Shown here: piece by piece, positions 35,401 through 46,949 of the stretch | How the letters are laid out: the number at the start of each line of letters is the position of its first letter | Numbering within the stretch: position 1 is the first letter of the stretch | NCBI RefSeq assembly: GCF_010389155.1 | Contig: NC_057762.1 | Coordinates: 8,543,513-8,607,512 of the forward strand | Source: Erigeron canadensis | Taxonomy: Eukaryota; Streptophyta; Magnoliopsida; Asterales; Asteraceae | DNA: 64,000 nucleotides | Direction of reading: 5' to 3' | Notes under the pieces: generated by a model | The model's input: only the letters and a program-made list of their open reading frames with translations | The model's database searches: none | Told to the model about the DNA's origin: nothing | Translations under genes and position numbers: made by a program

Positions 35401-38400
35401 ATTTACAAAAATCAAGTTATGTTTCATTTTTGTTAGGATACACTGATTCAGGTAGCGTTTCATTATCTTTTGAAACAGGTGCTGCGTTTTCTTTCTATGA
35501 TGTCTGACATTTTAGGCATTCTTCACATCTCAGGTGACTGTATTCAAGCAGCATGCACATAAAGTGGCTGCTCTAAATAAAAGATTGATAGGACTGAAAG
35601 TTGGTGACTTTTGGTAAGTGTACTGACATACTGAGTTGGCATTCTTGCTCATCTTTGATCATTATATATGGAAATATGTGGGATGATGGATCTTATCACA
35701 ATGTTACATGTAGCTATGTCAATGAAGGGCTTCTTCTTGGTCAGCTCTGTGGAAATCGATTCACAATCACACTAAGGTTCGAGCAAACTGCATAAGATTA
35801 ATGTATTGTAGTGTACATCTGGGCCATCTACTAATGTAGTTATTTCAGCTGGTTGGAAGCACGGTCTTATGAATGGGTTGGTTTGGGCTATGTGTTATAT
35901 CTAATGGGTCAAATGGGTAAATTAAAAAAACTGAGCTAAAAAAGTGCTGGGTTAAATAGGTAGGTTGGAACAGATCAAAAGTCACTAAGTGTATTTTTAA
36001 TATATTAAACCTCTTAAAACGTATTCTTTAGAGTGTTTTATTATTATTAAAACAGATTTCGTGGTCATAATGGACTTACTAGTTATTTCGTGGTCACAGG
36101 TTATATATGACATATTTTGGTCCTTTACCCAACCCGCCCTCTCCATTTACTTTTGTATCTCTACCATTAGTAGTCAACATAAGACATGCATCTTAGTTCA
36201 TAATTTTGTTGTCTTATGTATAATTATGCGAATTTGTATGAGTATTTTTTAGGGGCGTGGTTGCAGATTCTGAGGATACTGTAAAAACAGCAGCAGATGC
36301 CTTAGGAAAGCATGGATTCATAAACTATTTTGGTATGCAGGTACTGTCTAGAACTCTCAATCAAACATCATAATATTCTTTCTTCAAAATTCCTTTTCTT
36401 TTTTTTTTTTATGGGAAACTAGGGAATGAAACCCGCAGTTCCCTGCGGAACCAAACTTTATGCATTAGAGCGATGATCATCATTAGTATACCTTGAAGTA
36501 AGATAATTATTAGCATTAGGAGTACTTCCTTGGCTGTTTAGCATTAAACATCAGCTTTTTATGAAGATACTAACCTGAAATAATTCAAATTTGGCCTAAA
36601 GATTAACCATTTAATATAAGTTCGTTATGACTCGTTATAATTATAATTTTAATCATATGATTGGAACAGAATTTCTTTCAACGTAAGTGGAGAGACAGTT
36701 TTACTATATTGAAGAAGATATTTACGTATCACAAAGCCAATTATGCATCCAAAATGCACAAGGGCATGATGATTAATGACGTAATATATCTGATCTGATG
36801 AACTAAAAGCACTCGAGTTGTGAAATTTTTTAACATTGTTGTTCTGACAAATTGTGTGCAAAAGTGTGAAAACATCTAAGTGGTTACACAATTCATCTTG
36901 ATAATACTGATGAGCAAAAAACTGAATGAAATAAAACGGAAGCAACTGCAATATTCGTCTTTCAACTTATCAATTAGTTTGTTTATCATTGTCAACCTGA
37001 GTCTATGCCAGTTGAAGCTTTAGGAGCAACCGAGCTGAATGCAGCAGTTCTATGTTTTTGCTTATATTCTTCGTGGTATCTTTTTGGTCATTCCGCAATC
37101 CTGTACAACGATTAATGAGAAAAAGGTAGGTAGAAGTTCAACGAAAGTATGAAAACATAGAAACAGTTTCAAGAATTACTTCTGATAAAGAAAAGTCTTT
37201 ACTAATAGAACTAAAATATCGAAACAGTTTATTAGTTACTAATTGAATTGCCCCAAATTATCCGTTACCATTAACACAGTCACATGACTCGATGAGTACT
37301 AAAAATTTGACTACTAAATAATATATACCCACCTATTGTATTGTGATCATAGTAAACGATAAATGACACCATCACACCACGTCACCACCAGATACTCTTT
37401 GAAACATACAAGTGAGCTACATTCATAAAACAAATGGTGAGAAGTAATTATGGAATGTCAAATATGTAATAAATAGAAGGCTTAACCTTCCTGAGAGGAA
37501 CGACAATATCAGCTTTGGGATTTTTTCAATGGACTGACTACCGCACTCTAAGCAACGGACATTTTGACTTGTGTTTGCTGCTCGTGCTTTGACAATCTGT
37601 TGCTTCTTGGGTCCTCTTCATTTTCTATTTTCTCAAAAAATGATTTTCCTCAAATAATTCCCACAACTACAAATAAGAGAAAAGTGAGTATGGGGCTGTT
37701 ATGCATCTAACTTGGGTGAAATACCCTCACATACCAATATTTTAATATTTTGAATAAATGCTTGGCCCCCCATGATTTTTATGGTTTAAATAAAGGTATG
37801 TGAGGGGTTTTTCACCCAACTTAGGTGCCTAACAGCCTCATATTCCCTTCCCCATAATCAACATATGTTAGTATAACTTTTACCGTGGGCATTTTGTGGA
37901 ACACTTGGCATGCCATAAAATTTATTTTAACAAAAAAAAACCCAAGAAATAAACTTTTCATAATAGCATTACAAAGATCATATATAAATACACACACACA
38001 CAAACACTTTCAATTTCTTTCTTTTATAACAATAGGAAACAGTACCTGTTTGAGCACAGAAGAATCGTGCAAGGTGGTAAGAGGATTTCGCTGGTGCCGG
38101 AAGAAGTGGGTGGTGGTGGTCTGACTGTGGCACAGAGGATAACCTTATAATAAAAAGACGAAATGTTATGGTTTAATAAAGTTGTACCTCATGCTTGTAA
38201 ACTTATATCCTTAGCTATAGTGAAACCACTCACAATCAAAGACTTACAATGTTATATATATTACTCCCCAATTGACAATTGTTGTCATTAAATCTTGTTT
38301 AGAACGTTGATAACCGATTCTTTGATTCTGACACAGAGATTTGGCAGTGGTTCTATACCTACTCACCTTATTGGTGCTAAACTACTTAAAGGAGAATGGG

Positions 38401-41400
38401 AAGAAGCAGTGAGAATGATTCTTGATCCGAGGGATGGTGATATCCTTTTAGTTTCTACCACTATTAGTTTGTAGCGATAATTCGAAATTTAAACTTCATG
38501 ATATTATCTGCTTTCTTTAATGTTAATTGTTCCATACAAAGGGATGACATAAGGAGTATAAGGGAATATTACAAAGAAAGTGAAGACATTGACGGGACCT
38601 TGAGACAATTACCCCGCTTTCTGGTAGCTGAAAAGGCCATAGTAAGTTGTTGATCTTTATATTCATTTTTTTTTTTTGTAGAGTTTTTTGGTTATAGTCT
38701 TATTTCTTAGACAATGTAGGTTATGTGTCTTCCCTTGAAATAGTTTTTGACAATTGGCGTGCGAGTTGAATTTACCGGGTGGGGCGGGGGGAGGGGATCG
38801 GGTAGGCCCTCGTTATCCAATCCGGATACCCGTGGTCCGGCCATTCGCTGTTCTAAAAAAAAAAAGTTTTTGACAATTGGATATGTTGTAAATACGTAAA
38901 CCCTGAGTTTCCCGTGGATGCTTTTTGAAGGAGAGAGTGACAGAATTTCTGATGGAAAAAAAAAAAGATTTCTAAGTTTTATAGTGTTATATATCATTTT
39001 TTCCTTTCCTTGTGAAACTTTGTTTCTTTCTTCTTGTGGTTTTACCAGATGGTTCTTATAGATTGGAAAATTTTTACTAATCTATGTTTCAATGTATCAT
39101 CAGCTGCAGTGTTTAAAAAAGTGTCCAGGTAACTACTTGCAAGCTCTGAAGGCTGTACCTAGGACCCTTCGAATGATGTGAGTATTACTTTTTCTATCAA
39201 GTTTAAATACGGAAAGTCATTCAAATAAAATAATACCCATTAAATTAATCAAGATTTACTATACCATGCCGTAGTTCTCATTTATTGTATTATTTAATAA
39301 TTGTGAAGTGGGTGTAATCAGTTAATAGCCTAATGCCAACTGCAGTTGTAGGTTTAAGTTATTCTGTACCTTTTTTTTTTTATCTTTATTTAATCAATGT
39401 TTGATTTGATAAACTATTTTTTGAATGGATATTTATTTACTTTTCTATGTATGCAATTTGCTTCTCTATAAAATTGTTTGTTTTCTTTTCAGGTACGTGC
39501 ACAGTTACCAAAGCTACCTGTGGAACCATGCTGCGAGCATGAGAGTACAGAAATATGGTTTTAATCATCTATGCTTAAAGACATGCTTATATATTATATA
39601 GGGTTAAGTGCGGCGAAATGTAACTAACTATGATCAAATGTCTATAGTGGGAATCAACTATCAGATTGGATATCATGTGTTAAGAACTTAGTAAAAATGT
39701 TCAAATCATGAACCGGTCAATCAAAAAGTTGCACGTGGCGGCTCATATGGGTTGCCACGTATGTCATATTACATAATTTGGACAATTTATCAAGTTGTTA
39801 ACATACAATGTCCAAAACCTTAGTTCGTTCCTACTATAGACATTTGGTTATAGTTAGTTACATTCGAAGGTACTTAACCCTATTAGATATTGTATTTATT
39901 GTACATGTATTCTTGTATTTATATTTATTAATTAATCCTACTTTTTATCAGGGACCGACCATGTAGTGCTTGGGGATTTGGTCTATTGCAATGAAGAAAA
40001 TTCAAATGAAATTAAGCAAATCGATGATTCTGTATATGAAGAAATTGGGCCCAATGAGTCATCTGAGAATGATCATTTAGATGAGTCTGAGACACATGTA
40101 TCTGAAGGAAACTGTACCTCGGTAAAGGTCAGGGAACTTTATGTTTACTCTATTGTTGTTCCTTGCTACTATATCTGCACAGTGACTGTCACCCTTCTAG
40201 TTAGGTGTCATTTTTATATGCATTATCAGATGCCATTTTACCACAAATGTGAAAACTCTGTTCCAGCCAAGTGGAAAGTTTGACAGTAATGTGATTTTTA
40301 GCAACTTTATTTGTCCCATTTAGGGAATCAGCAACAGAAATCACCTTTATATTTTTTGAAAGTCGTACTTGGCGGTCCATAGTTTAGGTATCTCAGTATT
40401 TATGGAACAATCGGATGCCACTTGAATAACTACAATGGTACAGTCCTGTTGTAGGAAATGGATTTGGAAAATGGAGGGTCTCCCAGATCTATATGGACTA
40501 AGTTTGCAGATATAGATCATCTTTGATTCTTTGTTGTCTTGTTTACAGGTTGTCAATAATGAAGACATTGCTTCTGGGCATTACACTGTTACTGATGTTG
40601 TACTTCCTTTACCTGGGTAAAGCATTAGACAGTTACCAATGTCGTAAACTATTTGGATTATTAATTTGGTTTGACTATTTACTCCTGACATTATTTTGTG
40701 GCAGTTCAAGGGTAAATTATCCACAGAATGACATTGAACAATATTATAAAGATCTTGCAGATAAGGTAATGTGTTTATTGCTGGTGTTTTTTGTGTGTGT
40801 GTTGGATATAGGTTGTTACTGCTGCTTAAATCAGGTGTTCACATTACATTTTGATTTTGGCTTATATACATGCATAAATAATTCAAATATAACACAATCC
40901 CCTACTTCAGCAAAACTGAATTAGAAAATTGATTGTGAATTTTGAAAACTCTAAATGCGGAAGTTGGTAACTGGGTAAAAGATTATAGGGTGACTGTCGG
41001 GATTTCGCTTACTACAAAATAATGTCTTCCAGATGTTTTATAAAATAGTACAAAAAAATGTGGCTGTCCTGAATATATTGTGGAAGAACCCGTTATTAAT
41101 ATGGTGGTAGCATCGATGGGGGATGGTGGTGGTGATGGTGTAGATGGTTGAACCCGCCCGGAAAGGAATGACCGGTCTCTTTTTTAAATAATTTATGATC
41201 AAAACAGAATTGGAAATATATATGTATTAGATAGACAAAATAATAACACAAATGGCTCCTTGGTCTAGTGGTAAGGAGTGCACATTTATAGTGTCCTAGG
41301 TTCAATTCTTGTTCAAGCATTCTTGATTTAGTATTTGTATATGTCATAGGGTATTATAGTTATCAAAGTCTCATTCAAAAAAGGGGGGAGGCGGTAAATG

Positions 41401-43374
41401 CCAAGGTTGTAAATATCGGTTATCGGTTTATTATCGGCCGACCCCCGATAAGCGATAAGTAGGATATATCGGGGATATATCGGATACCCTAAAATGTAAA
41501 GGAATTTATCTAAAATTATATATATACTAGCAATATATAAGATTGTCTTACAGTTTGAGCTGGAAAAGTGGCGATTACGAAGACAACTCCACAAGGCGCA
41601 ATAAAGAGTTCTTTTACAGCTTACTGTAAAGAGTTGGATGGTGGTGGATTCGCCGGAGATTGGCCGGCGGTGGATTCGCCGGAGACTGGACGGAGGAGGG
41701 GCCGGAGTTGGGGATGGAATCGCAAGGGGGGCAGAGGTGGGAGTTAGGTAGGTGAAAGCATTGAATGAAATAAAAACCCTAAAACTGACAAAAACCCGTT
41801 TCTTATTAAAAAAAAAAAAGTCAATTTTTTTATTGACCGATAATCCCGATAACAACCGATAGGTACCGAGTTTGACCGAATTTTGACCAAAACGAAAAAT
41901 GGCCACGATAATGTATTTTTCTTATCAGTGAACCCCCGATAAGCGATATATCGCCTATATATCGGCCGATAAGTACGATATTTGCAACACTGGTAAATGC
42001 TTTATAATATAGTATAGACAAGCAATAGTACCCGCGCAATGTGGCGATGAGATGGTGGGGGTGATAGGTCATAGGAGGTGATAAGTCATAGAGTGTGATA
42101 GCCAAATGTCTTAGCCGTACGGGCTCTGTACTCGGATTTAAAAATTCATCGAAAGTATATCGAATGACATTTCTAATGAAAGAGCATGAAATTTTAAAAA
42201 CACCCATACAGTTTTTATAATTTATCGATATACGGTTTTTGAGATAAAAGATTTTGAATAAATTAGAGAAATAAAATGATTTATGAAGGAGAGAAAAAAA
42301 TGAGCGGTTAAGATTTGTGGAGAGAAAAAAAAAAGTGATTGTGATTTAAGGGTATTATAGGTGTATTAGGTAGAGATGTTTAAATTAATGAATAAAGAAG
42401 GAAGGTAATTTAGGTAGTTCAAATCATCTTTTGAGATTTTTAAAAAGGGCAAAATGTTTTATAAGATAGTATAATATAATTAATAATATCTATCCTATTG
42501 TATCCACTGGTATTAAAATAGGATTCCGTTGGCTATCTAGCTTTTACATGTTAGTATAACTAATTAATTCACATGATTGATGATAGTAATATTATATAAT
42601 GACAGGATGGTGTTAGCTTGACAGAGAGTGTGCATAACGTCAAGTGAGTTATCCTGCTGCTTATTTTGTCTTTTTGGAAACATTTATTATGTTGCATTCA
42701 TCTTCTAAGATGATATGTATCTTTTGACTTGGGGGCGTAAACTGATTTGATGTGAAATCAGGATTCAACAAACTATAATTTGATGATTGGTTACAAAAAT
42801 AGTTGCGGGGATAAAAAAAATACCATCAACAATGGATACAAGTTTTGTTTCATTCTTGTAACATGCTAAAAAAAAGTAAATATGCATTCTAAAGCTTTTC
42901 CAAAAGCAAGTATAAAAGTATGCATAGCATTAATATGATGCATAACAAAATAATATACACATATGAGCATATGCATATCCCCACCAAAGGCTTGCCCCTC
43001 AACCATTATATGAAGCATTACCCCTGTCAATTATAAGATTCAGCACTACCTGCAAGAGGGTAACACATCAATATCTCTCCCAATCTATTACACCAACACT
43101 ACAAGGTACAAGCCACTGTCCGCGATGGCGGAATTCTTTAGGAAACACCTAAAACCATCTAAAAACGTCAAAACCACCGGATATTATGTTTATATTTGTG
43201 TATATCCTTTTTTACTAATGTGGTGGCAACTAAGCATTAGTCACTACCATAGTTTGCATGTATGTGTGTCAAGCGTTTCTATTTTTTCCTAGGGAGTTCT
43301 CACTAGCCAGCATGACTGGAGCTTATAGGCGAGTATTTGGAAATCCAAAGGATTATGAATGGTAAGTTATCTTC

Positions 43375-43432
<58 letters not shown>

Positions 43433-43442
43433 GTTATTGTTA

Positions 43443-43497
<55 letters not shown>

Positions 43498-45818
43498 AAA
43501 ATTATTATTATTATTATTTTTATTTATTATTTTTTTTTTCTATCTTCCACTTGGCTGTTTTCTTAATACCTACAAGTGTTTTTCATAGGAGTATACTAAG
43601 TAGACCTAGGCTGTCTAGTGACCCGGCACTAATCACCTAAACATGGAGTAAGTGAATGTTCATAAATTGATTATCAGGCATTAGCTCATGTGTACATACA
43701 ATGATTGGAATCTTTACTTTGTTTTGTTTTTTTTTTTTTTGTTTTCTTTGTTAATCTAACATTAAAAACTCCTTATATTTATTAAAAATTCATTCAAATT
43801 GAGCAGCACCTAACCATGCATACCCACCTGACACCAGCAAGTTATCACATTTCCTAACCCAATATCATCACATGAGTTTTACTCATAACTCAATAAACCA
43901 ACTGCAAATATGACATTCCATTAGTGCCCTCAAAAGTGCAGCACTACAAATTCCGGTTCATTATTTCGAACAACCAAATCAACTCACCTAATATTCCATT
44001 TCCTTTTATATTCATCAAGTTGATGTGATGGCTACAATTGTAAACCATAAGTCTAAGTCGAATAACATCAAAAGTTGGTTCTACCTGTTTCTCTTTTGAG
44101 ATGGCAAAATATTTGAACAATCTTTATTTTGTTTCCTCAAACTATTATTGTGTCTTCTAGCAACAAACGATGGCGAATTCTCCCATTCGACAGGAGCATT
44201 TATTAAGCTTAGAATGTTTCTTAATCTTACTCCAAATAAAGTTAGAGTACTCGCACCCATTAAAGGATTTTTTTGCCCAATGTCTGTGTAGTCTATTCTT
44301 AACGGCAAGCCAAAAAAAATTAAAGAGTGGCTAGGCCACACTTGATGAGAGGTGATACGGAAAAGGTCTAATCACCTTCCTTGCCTAACCTACACATAAC
44401 TGTACTTCTTTGTCTTGATAAACTTATTTTTTCAAATGACTGATTTCCTCTAGGTTAGGGTTCCTGTAGAATGCTGGATAATATTTATCAATTTATGTTA
44501 TAATCGTAGTAGTTTAATCATGTTAACCAAAAGTTGTTTAATCCCTTTATGCAAAATAGAGTAGTATTATACTGATGCAGTTCTAAAAGGTGTTGGGAAT
44601 GGAGGAACGGGAATGAAAGTGATAGATGACATTTGGTCTGTGGAAATAGAAATTTAAAAGGTACGAAAAGGAAGTTCTTTCAAACCCATTGAAGGTGGGT
44701 GTAAATTTAATTTATATTTCCTGTTCTACTTTATTAAACCCATACCCATAGTAAAACCCGACTACAAACCAAACTGACCCTGATATTTTTTGGCAAGAAG
44801 TGATCCAGGTCAACCTGCAAAACTGGTCTGCTTTGGTCAATAGAAGAATTGTTTGCTTCGAGTCGCATTAGTTACTCAACCCAAATGACCTGGCCTTTTT
44901 CATCTGGTAGTTGTTAAAAACGTTGTTTTCCGTTCTGTAGGGAGTTGCTGAGATATACAGATGTAAGTATCCCATTGGTAAAGACGGATTTAGACTGTGT
45001 TACCAAGTCCAATGAAGTTAATGGGAACAGTCCATTAATTAGCAAGCCACTGATAGATGTGTTGACACCCAATGGAGAAACAATGTTGCAAGAAAAGAAG
45101 TCGTCAAGTGTGTGCACTGCTACAGGAGACCAGCTAGCCCTCAAAATGAGCTTTACGCTTCCAGCTTCATGTTATGCAACAATGGCGATTAGGGAGCTGC
45201 TGAAAACATCAACTTCTGTAAGTGTATAATATGTATAGCTTGATACAGCTGTTCCCCTTGAAATTTTACACTGACTAGACTTTACTGAATTATGTTAAAT
45301 TTACATTGTATCAGTAATAAAGGAGTTAATCATATCAGATGTAAAATAGGAATTTGGAAAACTTGATACAAAAATAAAGGTTTATACCCAAACCTGTTGA
45401 CATAGAAAGTTTTTGAAAATGATGTTAATAATGATCACAAAATATCATTTGTATGATGTGAGCCTGCTAAACCTAGAACAAAGGGAACAGCGTAAGGATT
45501 ATTTTTAATATTATCAAGGTAGATGAATTTTCTAGTGGACCATATTATTGCTCTTTAGTTTACAGTGCTGACACAGATCATCCTTGCATTGATTGGTTGA
45601 CTTTATTGTTAAAGACATTTCTATTTACACACTGTACGTATAGTTCGGTTTTGACTTCTCTGTATTGGTTAGGGTTATTCTATGATGTTTGTTCATTACC
45701 TAGATTTTATCATTGTTACTACTTTCTGTTTTCTGTTGGTGCATTGTTTAATCTGAATTGTGTTGTTGCTTATAGTTCCCTGATTTTTCAGGTTGCTTTT
45801 CACAAGGCATTGAATTAG
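32461..45818 (+). CDS. PUS7: TruD/PUS7-family RNA pseudouridine synthase, 20 exons
   Basis: Converts uridine to pseudouridine in tRNA and probably other RNAs. Predicted exons: 32461-32732, 32851-32929, 33027-33257, 33378-33592, 34322-34394, 34595-34651, 35534-35613, 35714-35776, 36253-36340, 38337-38439, 38538-38641, 39104-39177, 39493-39557, 39952-40127, 40549-40616, 40705-40765, 42606-42643, 43293-43361, 44941-45217, 45792-45818. They total 2,220 nt, 739 codons plus stop, all in frame. Family landmarks: GFSGTKDKRAVTTQR (exon 6; the Asp of GTKDK is the catalytic residue), NYFGMQ-RFG (exons 9/10), YVHSYQSYLWN (exon 13), FSLASMTGAYRRV (exon 18). Residues 1-65 are Ser/Asn/basic-rich and look like an organelle-targeting extension. 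A second in-frame ATG at 32656 in good context (GCCATGG) matches where I recall plant homologues starting, so two products are possible. Odd points: intron 1 starts GC; intron 10 is AT-AC; the exon 14 end could also be 40121. Introns are rich in TEs, but the coding frame is intact. Confidence 0.88.
32733..32850 (+). other. Intron 1 of the PUS7-like gene, apparent GC-AG intron
   Basis: The frame across KQR-YSDFVVNEV requires exon 1 to end after CAAAG at 32732, which gives the donor GCATTC. The acceptor TTTTTTGTAG is canonical. No GT donor close by keeps the frame and the conserved residues. Confidence 0.6.
33292..33327. repeat. TA/GT microsatellite in intron 3
   Basis: An (AT)n stretch followed by about nine GT units. 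A separate (TA)n tract lies in intron 2 at about 32961-32980. Confidence 0.9.
37487..37621 (-). pseudogene. CCMH: Antisense CcmH (cytochrome c maturation) exon fragment inside intron 9
   Basis: On the minus strand this segment encodes AANTSQNVRCLECGSQSIE, which carries the RCxxC motif and QSIE of CcmH, the thioredoxin-like subunit of the System I cytochrome c maturation machinery of mitochondria. After SIE the reading shifts by one base in an A-run, then continues as ADIVVPLRK and meets a donor-like AAG/GTTAAG at 37487/37486. The start is also damaged: the frame before QQIVKARA runs into a stop, and the ATG at 37621 is out of frame. Upstream, an acceptor-like TTTGTAG (about 37671) and a 5'-UTR-like exon ending CAAACAG/GTACTG near 38046 suggest that the copy kept its introns. 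Downstream CcmH exons were not found. Similarity is judged from memory of the family. Confidence 0.65.
38440..38537 (+). other. Intron 10 of the PUS7-like gene, U12-type AT-AC intron
   Basis: A 98-nt intron beginning ATATCCTTTT (U12 donor consensus ATATCCTTT) and ending CCATAC. A branch-like TTCTTTAAT lies at 38513-38521, close to the TTCCTTRAY consensus and about 17 nt from the 3' end. Splicing here makes GAA across the junction and keeps the conserved GERDDI frame. The nearest GT-AG alternative (38437 to 38541) runs into TAA two codons later. Confidence 0.85.
38758..38864. mobile_element. SINE-like retroinsertion with 16-bp target duplication, intron 11
   Basis: A 107-bp GC-rich insert (GGGTGGGGCGGGGGGAGGGG region) ending in a 3' poly(A). 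It is flanked by perfect 16-bp direct repeats AGTTTTTGACAATTGG at 38742-38757 and 38865-38880. Long duplications plus poly(A) are the signature of LINE-mediated insertion. No clear pol III boxes, so it is 5'-truncated or another retrocopied RNA. Confidence 0.8.
39601..39880. mobile_element. MITE in intron 13 (family 2)
   Basis: A 280-bp element with inverted ends: GGGTTAAGTGCGGCGAAATG on the left against the complement of CATTCGAAGGTACTTAACCC on the right, followed inside by GTTAGTTACA/TGTAACTAAC-type arms. The internal marker AACCTTAGTTCGTTC is also found in copies near 46460-46860 and 48485-48760. Confidence 0.7.
41251..41390 (+). mobile_element. tRNA-derived SINE-like sequence in intron 16
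   Basis: Contains an A-box-like TGGTCTAGTGG (41261-41271) and a B-box-like GGTTCAATTCT (41299-41309) at tRNA spacing. There is no closed acceptor stem or CCA-compatible fold, so it is a SINE head, not a tRNA gene. The 3' limit abuts the target site of the hAT element at 41394. Confidence 0.5.
41402..41992. mobile_element. hAT-family non-autonomous element in intron 16
   Basis: A 591-bp element with termini CAAGGTTGTAAATATCG and, on the other strand, CAGTGTTGCAAATATCG. It is flanked by the 8-bp duplication GTAAATGC at 41394-41401 and 41993-42000. Eight-bp duplications and CAxxGTTG ends are typical of hAT. Subterminal ATCGGCCGATA palindromes repeat on both sides. No transposase ORF. Confidence 0.85.
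43376..43540. repeat. Long ATT/TTA microsatellite in intron 18
   Basis: More than 35 tandem trinucleotide units, with a few ATT-to-GTT changes near 43430-43450 and an A-rich break near 43496. It starts within 15 bp of the exon 18 donor. Poly-Ile/poly-Leu frames over it are artefacts. Confidence 0.95.
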
Positions 45819-46460
45819 TAGACTTCTCATGTAGGAGATTGAAATTGAGGAAGTCAAATGCCAGTGTATTGTGCGGAAACATCAGGATAGTCTTTTTTTT
45901 TGATAAATTTTGCATTTTTGTATAACTTACCCTATTTGCGATGTAAAATTTTGATTATTCTTGTACGCATATTTACAATATCCCACGGCAAGATCATTCT
46001 GACCATGGATGCATGCTAACCAGGGTTTGTGGCTTTGTAGAACCCGACATGTTTGAGTGCTCATGAATCACTCCTTTAATATAACAGACATGTACATGTT
46101 GTTGACACATCCTCCAGATTCTAGCCACGGGTTTCTAGACCATCTTAATATCCCCACCACCCACACCAATCCTCAAAGTTTTTTGGCTGTTTTTACAATT
46201 TTGTTAGTGTAAGGAGGAAAGGTACGGAAGGCCCTGGTCCAAGAACAACTCATTATAGTGTAAATCACATAAATGCAACTCTAATTACATTTATTGTAAT
46301 AATCTGAGTATTACATAGTTATTTTAATAAACTCACATGAATTATTCAAACATACTAAAATTAAAGTTGAGCAAGATTTTTTCCTTTTCTTTTAATTTGG
46401 AAAATCCAAATCCTGACTTAATAACTGTAGATTTTTTCTCTCTTTTAATAAGATTTTTGG
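45819..46460. other. 3' UTR and downstream flank of the PUS7-like gene
   Basis: The gene's 3' UTR presumably lies in the first 150-250 bp. No clear poly(A) signal could be fixed. Nothing else recognised. Confidence 0.4.
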
Positions 46461-46860
46461 ACATTATATAAATTGTTTAAATCATGTAGTATCGTAAACG
46501 TGGCAACCAATATGAGTTGTCACGTGTAAGTTTTTGATTGAGAGGGTGTTTGGGATTGCGTTATAAAATGATTATCTGATTATTACGTTTGTAAAATGTA
46601 AATAATCTAAAAAAGTGTTTGTATGAAAAAGTGATTATTGGCTTTGAAAACGCAATTTTGGAGAAGCATGTACTTGCATGCTTTTTCAAAATGCAGTTTT
46701 GAAAACGCGTAATCTATTTTGAAAAAGCAGATTTTGTTTTGTAATCGTAATACCAAATACCCCCTGAGTAGTTACATAACTTGAACATTTTTACCAAGTT
46801 GTCTACATATAATGTTTGAAACCTTAGTTCGTTCATACTATAAAAATTTAAATAAATATA
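46460..46860. mobile_element. Family-2 MITE copy, interrupted by another MITE
   Basis: Matches the interior and right half of the intron 13 MITE (ACCTTAGTTCGTTCATACTA at the right). It is split by the insertion at 46542-46764. The following 100 bp (46855-46950) also match 48790-48905, so a longer unit was duplicated. Confidence 0.55.
46542..46764. mobile_element. Tourist-like MITE nested in the family-2 MITE
   Basis: A 223-bp element with termini GAGGGTGTTTGGGATTGCG and, from the other strand, GGGGGTATTTGGTATTACG. It is flanked by TGA at 46539-46541 and 46765-46767. The 3-bp duplication and GGGTGTTTGG ends suggest PIF/Harbinger. Confidence 0.6.
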
Positions 46861-46949
46861 GGAACAAACATGAACAAGCTTTCCACCGAAAATCCAAACA
46901 AAAGTCTTGATTCGTTTACATTCAAAGTGGCACTATAAACCAATAACTA

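Noticed and set aside
36649..36951. Minus-strand ORF in intron 9 as a further CcmH exon
   Set aside because: Only vague similarity at PLTLKE; not enough to join it to the CcmH fragment.
38437..38541. GT-AG version of intron 10
   Set aside because: It shifts the frame and meets TAA within three codons, whereas the AT-AC version keeps the conserved sequence.
40122..40127. Alternative donor for exon 14 at 40121
   Set aside because: Both TCG/GTAAAG and AAG/GTCAGG keep the frame. The longer exon was used because it retains SVKVVNNED continuity; the other cannot be excluded.
41251..41325. tRNA gene
   Set aside because: A and B boxes are present but no closed cloverleaf; fits a tRNA-derived SINE.
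43337..43640. Poly-Ile and poly-Leu ORFs
   Set aside because: Translations of the ATT microsatellite inside an intron.
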